A stretch of 64,000 nucleotides of DNA. It comes from an uncultured Oscillospiraceae bacterium (GTDB taxonomy: Bacteria; Bacillota; Clostridia; Oscillospirales; Oscillospiraceae). A program made the position numbers and the translations under genes. Below, one piece after another: positions 52,766 through 61,952 of the stretch. Each line of letters opens with the position of its first letter. Within the stretch, counting starts at the first letter, position 1. Location of the stretch: contig CANQVO010000002.1 in NCBI GenBank assembly GCA_947627325.1, forward strand, positions 62,001 to 126,000, read 5' to 3'. The notes beneath the pieces are model-generated. The model ran no database searches. It was not told the DNA's origin and worked only from the letters and a program-made list of their open reading frames with translations.

Positions 52766-53087
52766 CGTCCCCTTCCTCCGCGTCCTCCGCCATGGTCTCC
52801 AGCAGGAAGCTCACGGGCCGAAACCCGTCGTTGCAGGAGATCATGGCGGATCTTTTGTTTTTCATCCACCCGTGGTAGAAGTCCTCCCCGCCGTGGGCCA
52901 GGGCCATGACGAAGGGGGAGACGCTGTCCCACGCGCTGGGGCAGAAGCCCTCCGGCCTCGCCCAGCCGTTGGCGATGAACACCTGCCCCTCCCGCATATC
53001 GCAGGGGTTTTCCATGGGATTTTCATACCGCTCCATCAAGTCGGGGTAACAGGCCGCCCGCATGACGGTGATCCTGACCTTTTTCAT
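52731..53087 (-). CDS. TIGR04076 family protein
   Basis: 118 residues. It matches the TIGR04076 pattern: an N-terminal VRITVMRAACYPDLMERY, then CDMREGQVFIANGWARPEGFCPSAWDS (core REGQVFI and PEGFCPSAW) and a C-terminal MISCNDGFRPVSFLLE. Conserved cysteines suggest metal or redox binding, but no function is known for the family. It overlaps the upstream GTPase-nuclease gene by 4 bases (same strand) and spoVAC tail-to-tail by 35 bases. Confidence 0.85.
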   Translation of the reverse strand: MKKVRITVMRAACYPDLMERYENPMENPCDMREGQVFIANGWARPEGFCPSAWDSVSPFVMALAHGGEDFYHGWMKNKRSAMISCNDGFRPVSFLLETMAEDAEEGDATAPAGPPGTK

Positions 53088-55762
53088 GGCGTGTCTCCTT
53101 TTCCCTCGTTTTCCCGAGCCTTTTGAAATGCCTGGGCGACGGGCCGGGCGGGGGAGGGGAGCTGGCTCTGCCGCACCAGGGCCCGGATCTGCCCCAGGGC
53201 GGCCTCCACCTCCTCCCGAAGGGCGGTGGCGGAGACCCGCAGGGCCCCGTGGCCCAGGATGATGACCTGCACCAGCCCGTCGGAGGTGGCCACCCGCACC
53301 CGGTTGTCCTTGCCCAGGCGGTAGGTGGCCCGCTCGATGTAGGCGTCGGCGGTCTCCGCCTCCTTGGTGTAGACCACGGTGATGTTCCCCTGCTTCTCCA
53401 CCGTCTCCACCCCGCCGTGGACCTTGTACGCGTCAAACACCAGGATGACCCGGTTGCCCCGGTAGCCCTGGTAGTTCCGCAGGACCTCCGTGAGGGCGGC
53501 CCGGGCGGCGTCCAGGTCCCGCTGGGCCATGGTCTTGAGCTCCTCCCAGGCGAAGATGATGTTGTACCCGTCCACCAGCAGATACTCCGTCCTGCCCGGG
53601 CCCAGGTCCACCTCCACCTTGTCGGGCAGGGTGGGGGCCGGCTTGGGGGTGGACATGGGCCGGGGGCCGGGGGACTTGATGGGCCCGTAGGTGCGCTCAA
53701 AGATGGCCTGGAGCTCCGCGTCCTGGGCGGCGGTGCCGGTGTAGACGGTGGGGGCCCCGGCCCGGGAGACCGCCCGGGCGTCCTCCACCGCCCCGTCCTG
53801 GAGCCGCAGACCGCTGGAGACGTGGGCGTGGGCGGGCACCTCCCGCCAGAGGACGATGTGCCCCGCGCCGTGGGAGCAGAACACCGAGTCCGCCGGGTTC
53901 TCCGTGTCCCGCTCCGGGTCGTAGCCCATGGCCTCCACCACCCGCTCCTGGTCCCGGCAGGGGCGGTAGCCCCCCAGCTGACAGCTCAGCCGTCCCAGGC
54001 CGTGGGTGTAGGCCGCCACCTGGGCGGGGTAGTCCCCAAAGGCGGCCACGCTCACCGAGCCGACGAGCCGTACCTCCTCCCCCACGGTCTCCGGGGCGCC
54101 GGTCTCCGCCCCCATCTGGCTCAGGTCGGACAGAGCCCGGCCCACATAGCTCTGGGGCAGCTCCAGCCGGAAGTCGAACCAGGGCTCCAGCAGGACGCTC
54201 TGGCCGGACATCAGCCCTTGCCGCAGGGCCCGGCAGGCGGCCTGGCGGAAGTCGCCCCCCTCGGTGTGCTTGGGGTGGGCCCGGCCGGCCACCAGGGTGA
54301 TGTTCAGATCGGTGACCGGGGAGCCGGTGAGCACCCCGGGGTGACTGCGGCCCATGAGGGAGCTGAGAGCCAGCCTCTGCCAGGTGGGGTCCAGCATCTC
54401 CTGGGGGCAGTCGGCATAGAAGTGGAGCCCGCTGCCCGGCGGGGCGGGCTCCAGGAGCAGATGCACCTCCGCATAGTGCCGCAGGGGCTCGAAGTGCCCC
54501 ACGCCCAGGGCGGGGGCGGCCAGGGTCTCCCGGTAGACGATGGCCCCGGGGCCGAAGTCGCAGGAGAGGCCGAAGCGGTCGGCCAGCACCCGGCGCAGGA
54601 TCTCCGCCTGCACGTCCCCCATCAGATGGACGTGGATGGCCCGGTTTTGCCCGTCCCAGCTGACGTGGAGCTGGGGGTCCTCCTCCGCCAGCCGCTGGAA
54701 GTGCTGATAGGCCCCGTGGGGGTCCTGCCCCTCGGGCAGGAGGACCTGATAGGCCCGCACGGGCTGGAGGGCGGGGGCCTCCGGGCCGGGGGCGTCCCCA
54801 AAGACCTGTCCGGGCAGGGCGTGGGTGAGGCCGGTGACGGCGCACAGCGTCCCCGCCGGGGCCTGGTCGATGACCTGGAATTTCTCCCCGGAGTAGAGCC
54901 GGATCTGATCCACCTTCTCCTCCCACACCCGCTCCTGATCCACGCCCGGGCGCTGGTTGGAGAGGGTGGTCTTCACCTTCAGGCACCCCCCGGTGATCTT
55001 CAGGTGGGTCACCTGTCCGCCCCCCTGGGGGTGCTCCACCTTGTAGACCTGGGCGGAGAAGCTCTCCGGGTAGGTCCGGCGGGGGAGCAGGGCCTCCAGG
55101 CCCTCCAGGAGCTCCGCCACCCCCTCCACCTTCAGCGCCGAGCCGAACCAGCAGGGGAACAGCTTGCGCTGGGCGATCAGTCCGGGGAGCGCGTCAGGGG
55201 AGAGGGCGCCCTTGTCCAGATACTCGGCCAAAAACGCCTCGTCGCACAGGGCCACCGACTCCCAAAACGCCTCCCCCCGGGGCCCGGAGAAGTCCACACA
55301 GCGGTCGCTGAGCGCCCGGTGGAGCTCCCCCATCAGGTTCTCCTCCCCCCGGTTGGGGAGGTCCATCTTGTTGCAAAAGAGGACGGTGGGCACGCCGTAC
55401 CGCTCCAACAGCCGCCACAGGGTCCGGGTGTGGCTCTGCACCCCGTCGGTGCCGCTGACCACCAGCAGCGCGCAGTCCATCACCCCCAGGGCCCGCTCCA
55501 TCTCGGCGGAGAAGTCCACGTGGCCGGGGGTGTCCAGCAGGGTGATCTGCCGCTGACCCAGGGGGAAGACCGCCTGCTTGGAGAAGATGGTGATGCCCCG
55601 CTCCCGCTCCAGGGCGTCGGTGTCCAAAAAGCTGTCCCGGTGGTCCACCCGCCCCAGGGCGCGCAGCTGCCCGGCGGTGTAGAGGATGGCCTCGGACAGG
55701 GTGGTCTTGCCCGCGTCCACATGGGCCAGAATGCCCAGCACCGTGTTCTCCACGCCCCGCAC
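53084..55762 (-). CDS. TetM/EF-G-like translational GTPase fused to a Rae1/YacP-like NYN nuclease
   Basis: 892 residues. Residues 1 to ~690 are a TetM-type ribosomal GTPase: G1 AHVDAGKTT (13-21), RGITIF, G3 LLDTPGHVDF, G4 FCNKMDLPN, then EF-G-like domains II-V, with VTDLNITLVAGRAHPKH in the domain IV loop region. A proline-rich linker (~695-720) joins a NYN/PIN-like domain (~725-875) closely resembling Bacillus Rae1: LLVDGYNIIFAW, NRVILVFDAYKVHGG, ETADAYIERA and VATSDGLVQ, with all its acidic residues. TetM enters the ribosomal A site and Rae1 cuts mRNA there. GTG 55762 is the likely start; GTG 55753 is possible. It should not be read as a tetracycline-resistance gene on this evidence. Confidence 0.92.
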   Translation of the reverse strand: MRGVENTVLGILAHVDAGKTTLSEAILYTAGQLRALGRVDHRDSFLDTDALERERGITIFSKQAVFPLGQRQITLLDTPGHVDFSAEMERALGVMDCALLVVSGTDGVQSHTRTLWRLLERYGVPTVLFCNKMDLPNRGEENLMGELHRALSDRCVDFSGPRGEAFWESVALCDEAFLAEYLDKGALSPDALPGLIAQRKLFPCWFGSALKVEGVAELLEGLEALLPRRTYPESFSAQVYKVEHPQGGGQVTHLKITGGCLKVKTTLSNQRPGVDQERVWEEKVDQIRLYSGEKFQVIDQAPAGTLCAVTGLTHALPGQVFGDAPGPEAPALQPVRAYQVLLPEGQDPHGAYQHFQRLAEEDPQLHVSWDGQNRAIHVHLMGDVQAEILRRVLADRFGLSCDFGPGAIVYRETLAAPALGVGHFEPLRHYAEVHLLLEPAPPGSGLHFYADCPQEMLDPTWQRLALSSLMGRSHPGVLTGSPVTDLNITLVAGRAHPKHTEGGDFRQAACRALRQGLMSGQSVLLEPWFDFRLELPQSYVGRALSDLSQMGAETGAPETVGEEVRLVGSVSVAAFGDYPAQVAAYTHGLGRLSCQLGGYRPCRDQERVVEAMGYDPERDTENPADSVFCSHGAGHIVLWREVPAHAHVSSGLRLQDGAVEDARAVSRAGAPTVYTGTAAQDAELQAIFERTYGPIKSPGPRPMSTPKPAPTLPDKVEVDLGPGRTEYLLVDGYNIIFAWEELKTMAQRDLDAARAALTEVLRNYQGYRGNRVILVFDAYKVHGGVETVEKQGNITVVYTKEAETADAYIERATYRLGKDNRVRVATSDGLVQVIILGHGALRVSATALREEVEAALGQIRALVRQSQLPSPARPVAQAFQKARENEGKGDTP

Positions 55763-55986
55763 CCCCTTCCTCGGATGTATGATCCCCAGCTATTTTACCA
55801 CAAAACGCCCCAGGGGACAAGGGCGGGCGGCCCCGCGCGCCCTTTCCGCGGGGAGAAAAGAAAGGGGAGAGGCGCGGCTACGCGCGGCGTTGCCCCCAAA
55901 AAGGCGCAAATCCCGGCCCGGCGATTGACTTTGCCGGCGTTTCTAGGTATGATGGGCAGGAGAAACGACGGCGGGAGGCGAGGCCC

Positions 55987-56556
55987 ATGGACCGTGAAAA
56001 GCAGACCCAGCGGGAACAGTGTCTGGTCCGGCGGCGGGGGCTCTCCCCCCAGGCGCGGGCGGAATACAGCGCCGCCATTTGCCGGCATTTAGCGTCCCTC
56101 GCCGAGCTGGAGAGGGCGGCGGTGATCTTCTCCTACCGGGCCGTGGAGGACGAGGCGGACCTGCGCGCCTTCCACGCCTGGGCGGCGGAGCGGGGGAAGG
56201 AACTGGCCTTTCCCGTCTCCCGTCCCGGCGGGGAGATGGGGGCCTACGCCCCCGGCGGCCCGGAGGACTGGCGGCAGGGCCGGTACGGCATTTGGGAGCC
56301 GGACCCGGACCGCTCCCGCCTCATCCCGCCCCAGGAGCTGGACGCCGTCCTCCTGCCCTGCGTGGGTTTTGACGGCCAGGGCGGGCGGCTGGGCCACGGC
56401 GGGGGGTACTACGACCGCTACCTCCCCCTGTGCCCCCGGGCGCGGCGCGTCCTCGCCGCCTTTGAGGCCCAGCGTCTGGCGCGGGTGAGCGCCCGGCCCT
56501 GGGACCAGCGGGCGGAGCTCGTCGTCACCGAGATGGGGGTTTTCCGGGCCCCATGA
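55987..56556 (+). CDS. 5-formyltetrahydrofolate cyclo-ligase
   Basis: 189 residues. It converts 5-formyl-THF to 5,10-methenyl-THF using ATP. Seen: the N-terminal Arg-rich start region (CLVRRRGLSP), VIFSYRAVEDEADLR, and the phosphate-binding loop FDGQGGRLGHGGGYYDRYL near residues 125-145, the family's most conserved block. AGGCGAGG lies before the ATG. It precedes dapF but is separated from it by a promoter. Confidence 0.94.
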   Translation: MDREKQTQREQCLVRRRGLSPQARAEYSAAICRHLASLAELERAAVIFSYRAVEDEADLRAFHAWAAERGKELAFPVSRPGGEMGAYAPGGPEDWRQGRYGIWEPDPDRSRLIPPQELDAVLLPCVGFDGQGGRLGHGGGYYDRYLPLCPRARRVLAAFEAQRLARVSARPWDQRAELVVTEMGVFRAP

Positions 56557-56557
56557 C

Positions 56558-56587
56558 TTGACAGAGCGGGCCCTGGCAAGCTATACT
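56558..56587 (+). promoter_or_regulatory. Promoter of dapF-dapL
   Basis: Perfect TTGACA (56558-56563) and TATACT (56582-56587), 18-base spacing, 67 bases before dapF. Confidence 0.78.
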
Positions 56588-56654
56588 AGTTCCTGTCGCG
56601 GGCGCATAGAATGGCTCATATATTTTGGAAGAACGCACGGAAAGGAGCAGGCGT

Positions 56655-57461
56655 ATGCGTTTTACCAAGATGGAGGGCCTGGGCAACGACTATGTGTACC
56701 TGGACTGCACCCAAACCGCCCCGGGCGATCTGCCCGGCCTGGCCAAGGCGGTCTCCGACCGGCACTTCGGCGTGGGGAGCGACGGGCTCATCTGTATTTT
56801 CCCCTCGGCGATCGCCGACTTCCGCATGGCCATCTTCAACGCCGACGGCTCCCAGGCGGAGATGTGCGGCAACGGCATCCGCTGTGTGGGCAAATTCGTC
56901 CACGACAAGGGTTTGACGGACAAGACCGGGCTGACCGTGGAGACGTTGGCTGGTGTAAAGGTACTTACCTTGTCAGTCAGAAACGGAAAAGTGGACCAGG
57001 TGACGGTGGATATGGGGATGCCGACCCTGGAGCCGCCCCGGACCGTCACTGTGGGAGGCCAGTCATTTCAAGGCTTTCCCGTCTCGGTGGGCAACCCCCA
57101 CTTCGTGATCCCCGCGGACAGTGTAAAGGGCTTTGACTTGTCAGCCTGCGCCCCTCTCTCCGCCCCCAATCCCGCCTTTCCCTGGGGGGTGAATGTGGAG
57201 ATCGTGGAGGTCCTGGCCCCCGACCGGGTGCTGATGCGGGTGTGGGAGCGGGGCAGCGGGGAGACCCTGGCCTGCGGCACCGGGGCCTGCGCCGCCGTCT
57301 GCGCCTGCGCCCGCCAGGGCCTCACCGGCCGAGCGGTGACGGTGGCCCTCTTGGGGGGCGAGCTCCAGATCCGCTGGGACGAGGCGGACGAGCACATCTA
57401 CATGACCGGCCCGGCCAGGACGGTCTTTGAAGGGGAGTGGCCCGACCACAGGGTCCCTTGA
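56655..57461 (+). CDS. dapF: Diaminopimelate epimerase
   Basis: 268 residues. It interconverts LL- and meso-diaminopimelate with two cysteines: one in AEMCGNGIRCVGK and one in ETLACGTGACAAVCA. The opening MRFTKMEGLGNDYVYLD is the family start. Start ATG 56655 has AAAGGAGCAG upstream; an earlier in-frame codon at 56625 is rejected. It is followed 21 bases later by dapL; together these two steps turn tetrahydrodipicolinate into meso-DAP for lysine and peptidoglycan. Confidence 0.97.
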   Translation: MRFTKMEGLGNDYVYLDCTQTAPGDLPGLAKAVSDRHFGVGSDGLICIFPSAIADFRMAIFNADGSQAEMCGNGIRCVGKFVHDKGLTDKTGLTVETLAGVKVLTLSVRNGKVDQVTVDMGMPTLEPPRTVTVGGQSFQGFPVSVGNPHFVIPADSVKGFDLSACAPLSAPNPAFPWGVNVEIVEVLAPDRVLMRVWERGSGETLACGTGACAAVCACARQGLTGRAVTVALLGGELQIRWDEADEHIYMTGPARTVFEGEWPDHRVP

Positions 57462-57482
57462 CATACAAAGGAGGAACAGACC

Positions 57483-58703
57483 ATGGCAAAGATCAACGAA
57501 AACTTTCTCAAGCTGCCGGGGGGCTATCTCTTCCCGGAGATCGGCCGCCGGGTGCGGGCCTTTTCGGCGGAGAACCCGCCCATGCCCCTCATCCGCCTGG
57601 GCATCGGGGACGTGACCCTGCCCCTGGCCCCCGCGGTGGTGGAGGCCATGGCCAAGGCCACGGCGGAGATGGGGGTCAAGGAGACCTTCCGGGGCTACTG
57701 CGAGGAGACCTGCGGGGCCTACGACTTCCTCCGCTTCGCCATCCGGGACAGCTACCGGGCCCGGGGCGTGGACATCGCCGACGATGAGATCTTCGTCTCC
57801 GACGGCGCCAAGAGCGACTGCGGCAACATCGGGGACATTTTCTCGGTGGACAACGTGGTGGCGGTGTGCGACCCGGTCTACCCCGTCTATGTGGACACCA
57901 ACGCCATGGCGGGCCGGGCGGGGGAGTACGATGGGGAGAAGTGGACCCGGCTCATCTACCTGCCCTGCACCGCCGAAAACGGCTTTTTCCCCGCCCTCCC
58001 GGAGGGGGACAGGGTCCCGGACCTCATCTACATCTGCTCCCCCAACAACCCCACCGGCGCGGCGGCCACGGCGGAGCAGTTGAAGCGGTGGGTGGACTAC
58101 GCCAACGCCCACGACAGCGTGATCCTGTTCGACAGCGCCTACGAGGCGTTCATCACCACCCCCGGCGTGCCCCACAGCATCTTTGAGATCCCCGGGGCCA
58201 AGACCTGCGCCATCGAGTTCCGCTCCTTCTCCAAGACCGCCGGGTTTACCGGCAACCGCTGTGCCTACACCGTCATCCCCAAGGCCTTGGAGCGGGGCGG
58301 GGCCAGCCTGAACCAGCTCTGGAACCGCCGCCAGGGAACCAAGTTCAACGGCGTGCCCTACGTCATCCAGCGGGCCGCCGAGGCGACCCTGACCCCCGAG
58401 GGCCAGGCCCAGACCCAGGAGGCCATCGCCTACTACCTCCGCAACGCCCAGGTCATCCGCCAGGGGCTGGAGAAGGCGGGCCTGACCGTCTACGGCGGGG
58501 TGGACGCCCCCTACATCTGGGCCCGGACGCCGGAGGGCGTGGGCTCCTGGGACTTCTTCGACAAACTGCTCCGCCAGGCGTGTGTGGTCACCACCCCCGG
58601 CGCCGGCTTCGGCCCCAGCGGGGAGGGCTACATCCGCCTCACCGCCTTCGGCGACGCCGCCGCCACCCAGGAGGCCGTGGAGCGCATCGTCAAGGTCCTG
58701 TAA
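57483..58703 (+). CDS. dapL: LL-diaminopimelate aminotransferase
   Basis: 406 residues, fold-type I pyridoxal-phosphate enzyme. It makes LL-DAP directly from tetrahydrodipicolinate and glutamate, bypassing the acyl steps. DapL signature: [20 protein letters not shown] at the start, [24 protein letters not shown] and the lysine in [24 protein letters not shown] precedes the ATG. Its pairing with dapF supports the DapL pathway as the lysine/DAP route of this organism. Confidence 0.97.
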   Translation: MAKINENFLKLPGGYLFPEIGRRVRAFSAENPPMPLIRLGIGDVTLPLAPAVVEAMAKATAEMGVKETFRGYCEETCGAYDFLRFAIRDSYRARGVDIADDEIFVSDGAKSDCGNIGDIFSVDNVVAVCDPVYPVYVDTNAMAGRAGEYDGEKWTRLIYLPCTAENGFFPALPEGDRVPDLIYICSPNNPTGAAATAEQLKRWVDYANAHDSVILFDSAYEAFITTPGVPHSIFEIPGAKTCAIEFRSFSKTAGFTGNRCAYTVIPKALERGGASLNQLWNRRQGTKFNGVPYVIQRAAEATLTPEGQAQTQEAIAYYLRNAQVIRQGLEKAGLTVYGGVDAPYIWARTPEGVGSWDFFDKLLRQACVVTTPGAGFGPSGEGYIRLTAFGDAAATQEAVERIVKVL

Positions 58704-58726
58704 GCGGCCGCTTGCCGCCCACAACC

Positions 58727-58767
58727 AAAAAATACCGGCGCGACAAATCGTCGCGCCGGTGTTTTTT
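58727..58767. terminator. Bidirectional terminator between dapL and purD
   Basis: ACCGGCGCGA (58734-58743) pairs with TCGCGCCGGT (58751-58760), flanked by a run of A's and by GTTTTTT. Confidence 0.9.
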
Positions 58768-58780
58768 CATGGGGTGAGGG

Positions 58781-60031
58781 TCAGACCCGGCCAATGTCGT
58801 GGCGGAAGGTCATGTCCTGGAAGTGGATGGGCGTCGCGGCGGCGTAGGCGGCGTCGATGGCCGCCTCCAGGGTGGGGGCCACGGCGGTGACGCCCAGCAC
58901 CCGGCCGCCGTTGGTGACGATCTGGCCGTCCTTCTGCGCCGTGCCGGCGTGGAAGACTACGGCGTTTTCCACCCGGTCCAGCCCCTCGATGGGGTAGCCC
59001 TTGCCGTAGCTGCCCGGGTAGCCCCCGGAGGCCAGCACCAGACAGCAGGCGGCCTCCGCCCTCCAGCGGATGTCCGCCTTGTCCAGCCGCCCCTCCCGGC
59101 AGGCCAGGAGAATGTCCAGCAGGTCGCTGTCCAGCAATGAGAGGACCGCCTGGCACTCCGGGTCGCCGAAGCGGGCGTTGTACTCCACCACTCGGGGCCC
59201 GTCGGGGGTGAGCATCAGGCCGAAGTAGAGCACCCCCTGGAAGGGGCGGCCCTCCGCCGCCATGGCCCGCACCGTGGGGAGGAAGATCTCCTCCATGCAC
59301 TGCTGGGCAAGCTGGGGGGTGTAGTAGGGGGAGGGGGAGATGGCGCCCATGCCGCCGGTGTTGGGGCCCCGGTTGCCGTCATAGGCCCGCTTGTGGTCCT
59401 GGGAGGAGGTCATGGGGACGACGGTCGCCCCGTCGCAGAAGGCCAGCACGGTGACCTCCGGGCCGGTCATGCACTCCTCGATGACCACCTTGGCGCCGGA
59501 GGCGCCGAACTTCTTGTCCACCATCATGGCCTGGACCGACTCCAGCGCCTCCTCCACCGTCTGGGCCACCACCACGCCCTTGCCCAGGGCCAGGCCGTCG
59601 GCCTTGACCACGATGGGCGCGCCCTGGGCGCGGATGTAGTCCTGGGCGGCGGCCAGGTCGGTGAAGGTCTCATACTTCGCGGTGGGGACGCCGTACTTTT
59701 TCATCAGTTCCTTGGAAAACGCCTTGCTGGCCTCAATGATGGCGGCGTTCTGCCGGGGGCCGAAGGCGGGGATGCCCGCGGCCTCCAGAGCGTCCACCAT
59801 GCCAAGAGCCAGGGGGTCGTCCGGGGCCACCACCACCAGGTCCATGGCGTTGTCCTTCGCCCATTTCACCATGGCGTCCACGTCGGTGGCCTTGATATCC
59901 ACGCACTGGGCGACCTGGGCGATGCCGCCGTTGCCGGGGGCGCAGTAGAGCTCGGTGACCTTGGGGGACTGTTTTAGCTTCCAGCAGATGGCGTGTTCCC
60001 GCCCGCCGGAACCCACAACGAGGACTTTCAT
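58781..60031 (-). CDS. purD: Phosphoribosylamine--glycine ligase
   Basis: 416 residues, ATP-grasp enzyme, second step of purine synthesis. MKVLVVGSGGREHAICWKL is the PurD N-terminus; KADGLALGKGVVVAQT and EYNARFGDPECQAVL are ATP-grasp and metal-binding blocks. It is the last gene of the purine operon here, 22 bases after the AICAR formyltransferase gene, and ends at the terminator shared with dapL. Confidence 0.97.
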   Translation of the reverse strand: MKVLVVGSGGREHAICWKLKQSPKVTELYCAPGNGGIAQVAQCVDIKATDVDAMVKWAKDNAMDLVVVAPDDPLALGMVDALEAAGIPAFGPRQNAAIIEASKAFSKELMKKYGVPTAKYETFTDLAAAQDYIRAQGAPIVVKADGLALGKGVVVAQTVEEALESVQAMMVDKKFGASGAKVVIEECMTGPEVTVLAFCDGATVVPMTSSQDHKRAYDGNRGPNTGGMGAISPSPYYTPQLAQQCMEEIFLPTVRAMAAEGRPFQGVLYFGLMLTPDGPRVVEYNARFGDPECQAVLSLLDSDLLDILLACREGRLDKADIRWRAEAACCLVLASGGYPGSYGKGYPIEGLDRVENAVVFHAGTAQKDGQIVTNGGRVLGVTAVAPTLEAAIDAAYAAATPIHFQDMTFRHDIGRV

Positions 60032-60053
60032 ATGGGATACCTCCCTTAAAGGA

Positions 60054-61232
60054 TCAGTGGTGGAACAGGCGCATGCCGGTGAAGCACATGACCATGTTGT
60101 ACTTATCGGCGGTAGCGATCACGTGGTCGTCCCGGATGGAGCCGCCGGGCTCGGCGATGTAGCTGACCCCGGACTTCCGGGCCCGCTCCACGTTGTCCCC
60201 GAAGGGGAAGAACGCGTCCGAGCCGCAGGTCACCCCGGTCTGCCGGGCGATCCACGCCTTTTTCTCCGCCGCGGTCAGCACCTCGGGCTTGACCTGGAAG
60301 GTCTGCTGCCAGACCCCGTCGGCCAGAACGTCCTCGTACTCGTCGGAGAGGTAGACGTCGATGGCGTTGTCCCGGTCGGGGCGGCGGATGTTCTCCACGA
60401 AGGAGAGGCCCAGCACCTTGGGGTGCTGGCGCAGCAGCCAGTTGTCCGCCTTTTGCCCGGCCAGGCGGGTGCAGTGGATGCGGCTCTGCTGGCCCGCGCC
60501 CACGCCGATGGCCTGGCCGTCCTTCACGTAGCACACCGAGTTGGACTGGGTGTATTTCAGCGTAATGAGGGCCACGATCATGTCGGTGACCGCCTCGGGG
60601 GGCAGGGTCTTGTTGGCGGTGACGATGTTGGAGAGCAGGTCGGGGCCGATCTTAAAGTCGTTGTGCCCCTGCTGGAAGGTGACGCCAAACACGTCCTTGA
60701 GCTCTTCGGGGGCGCAGTGGTAGGCGGGGTCGATCTGCACCACGTTGTAGTTGCCCTTTTTCTTGCTCTTCAGGATCTCCAGGGCCTCCGGGGTGTAGCC
60801 CGGGGCGATGATCCCGTCGGACACCTCCGCCTTCAGGTAGGCGGCGGTGGCGGCGTCGCAGACCTCGCTGAGGGCGGCCCAGTCCCCGTAGGAACACAGC
60901 CGGTCCGCCCCCCGGGCCCGGATGTAGGCGCAGGAGATGGGGGTCAGCTGGGCGTCCGGCTCCACAAAGTACATTTGCCGCTCCACCGGGCTCAGGGGCT
61001 TACCCACGGCGGCCCCGGCGGGGGAGACGTGCTTGAAGGAGGCGGCGGAGGCCATGCCGGTGGCCTCCTTCAGCTCCTTGACCAGCTGCCAGGAGTTCAG
61101 CGCATCCAGCAGGTTGATGTACCCCGGCTTGCCGTTGAGCACCGTGATGGGCAGGTCGGAGCCGTCCCGCATAAAGACCCGGGAGGGCTTTTGGTTGGGG
61201 TTACAGCCGTACTTGAGTTCCATCTCTTTCAT
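60054..61232 (-). CDS. purH: AICAR formyltransferase (PurH C-terminal domain only)
   Basis: 392 residues, matching only the formyltransferase half of bifunctional PurH; the ~200-residue IMP cyclohydrolase (MGS-like) half is missing. Landmarks: LKYGCNPNQKPSRVF, the catalytic KH in ASFKHVSPAGAAVG, CGSDAFFPFGDNVERA and the C-terminal CFTGMRLFHH. It formylates AICAR with 10-formyl-THF. The PurO-type gene 12 bases upstream encodes the following ring closure, so the two together replace PurH. Confidence 0.95.
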   Translation of the reverse strand: MKEMELKYGCNPNQKPSRVFMRDGSDLPITVLNGKPGYINLLDALNSWQLVKELKEATGMASAASFKHVSPAGAAVGKPLSPVERQMYFVEPDAQLTPISCAYIRARGADRLCSYGDWAALSEVCDAATAAYLKAEVSDGIIAPGYTPEALEILKSKKKGNYNVVQIDPAYHCAPEELKDVFGVTFQQGHNDFKIGPDLLSNIVTANKTLPPEAVTDMIVALITLKYTQSNSVCYVKDGQAIGVGAGQQSRIHCTRLAGQKADNWLLRQHPKVLGLSFVENIRRPDRDNAIDVYLSDEYEDVLADGVWQQTFQVKPEVLTAAEKKAWIARQTGVTCGSDAFFPFGDNVERARKSGVSYIAEPGGSIRDDHVIATADKYNMVMCFTGMRLFHH

Positions 61233-61244
61233 AACAGGCCCTCC

Positions 61245-61952
61245 TTAGTGAAGCTGGTTGACGATCACATCCTGGGTCTCTTTGGTGCTTAAGTCCACAT
61301 AGCGGACAAAGAGGGAGACCTTGTTCTCCCCGTTCAGCGCGGCCCAGACCTTTTTGGCCCAGGCCTCGGGATCGGTCTCGTCCACCGCCACGGCGATGGG
61401 CTCGCCCTGGAAGGAGGGGAGGGGGTCGCCGTCCGTTTGGTAGGTGGAGATAAAGTGGCCCACCCCCGCCTTGGGGGCGTCATAGTCGAAGAAGAACCGC
61501 TGGCAGGTGTCCCCATCGCCATCCATGGTCTTGAGGATGGACAGTGCGTAGGCGCCGTTGCCCAGGAGTACCCCGGAGATGCGGGGGGTGAAGTTGGGCC
61601 CGTCGGGCTCAAAGGTGCGGGTCTTGAGGGCGTGGCGGTAGCAGTGGCCGGCCTCCATGGCGTCCCGGATGGTATCGGTCTGGTCGCCGTTGGTGACGAT
61701 GGTCACCGGCCCCACCACCCGGACGGGGTGGTAGATGATGAGGGAGGGGTCGGTCATCTTGCTCTCGTCAAAGGCCTTGGTGCGGATGCCGTCCTCGGTG
61801 GCCTCAAAGACCCGGTTGCGGCTGTTGACGCTCCGGCCCATGATGAAATAAGTGATCACCGCCTTGGCGTTGTCCGCCGTGCGGCCGATGAGGATGCCCC
61901 GGCCGGGGTAGGGATTGCCCGCGAGAAGGGCGGTAAAGTCCTGACAACTCAT
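61245..61952 (-). CDS. purO: IMP cyclohydrolase, PurO type
   Basis: 235 residues resembling the archaeal-type IMP cyclohydrolase: TYFIMGRSVNSRNRVF, IIYHPVRVVGP, VTNGDQTDTI and the mid-protein FTPRISGVLL. It closes FAICAR to IMP, the last step of de novo purine synthesis, done elsewhere by the N-terminal half of PurH. Start ATG 61952 overlaps the purN stop (ATGA) and is preceded by AGAGGAGG; the frame extends upstream to 62045 without support. Position between purN and the PurH C-half supports the call. Confidence 0.92.
   Translation of the reverse strand: MSCQDFTALLAGNPYPGRGILIGRTADNAKAVITYFIMGRSVNSRNRVFEATEDGIRTKAFDESKMTDPSLIIYHPVRVVGPVTIVTNGDQTDTIRDAMEAGHCYRHALKTRTFEPDGPNFTPRISGVLLGNGAYALSILKTMDGDGDTCQRFFFDYDAPKAGVGHFISTYQTDGDPLPSFQGEPIAVAVDETDPEAWAKKVWAALNGENKVSLFVRYVDLSTKETQDVIVNQLH

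Noticed and set aside
53084-55762. Reading this gene as a tetracycline-resistance (tetM/tetO) determinant.
   Set aside because: The nuclease fusion, the housekeeping-like base composition and the lack of any mobile element argue for a chromosomal translation factor; resistance cannot be inferred from the fold alone.
53123-56092. A 989-codon plus-strand open frame opposite the GTPase-nuclease gene.
   Set aside because: An antisense shadow: Gly/Val/Pro-rich with no recognisable domain, while the minus strand encodes complete G-motifs and a nuclease domain.
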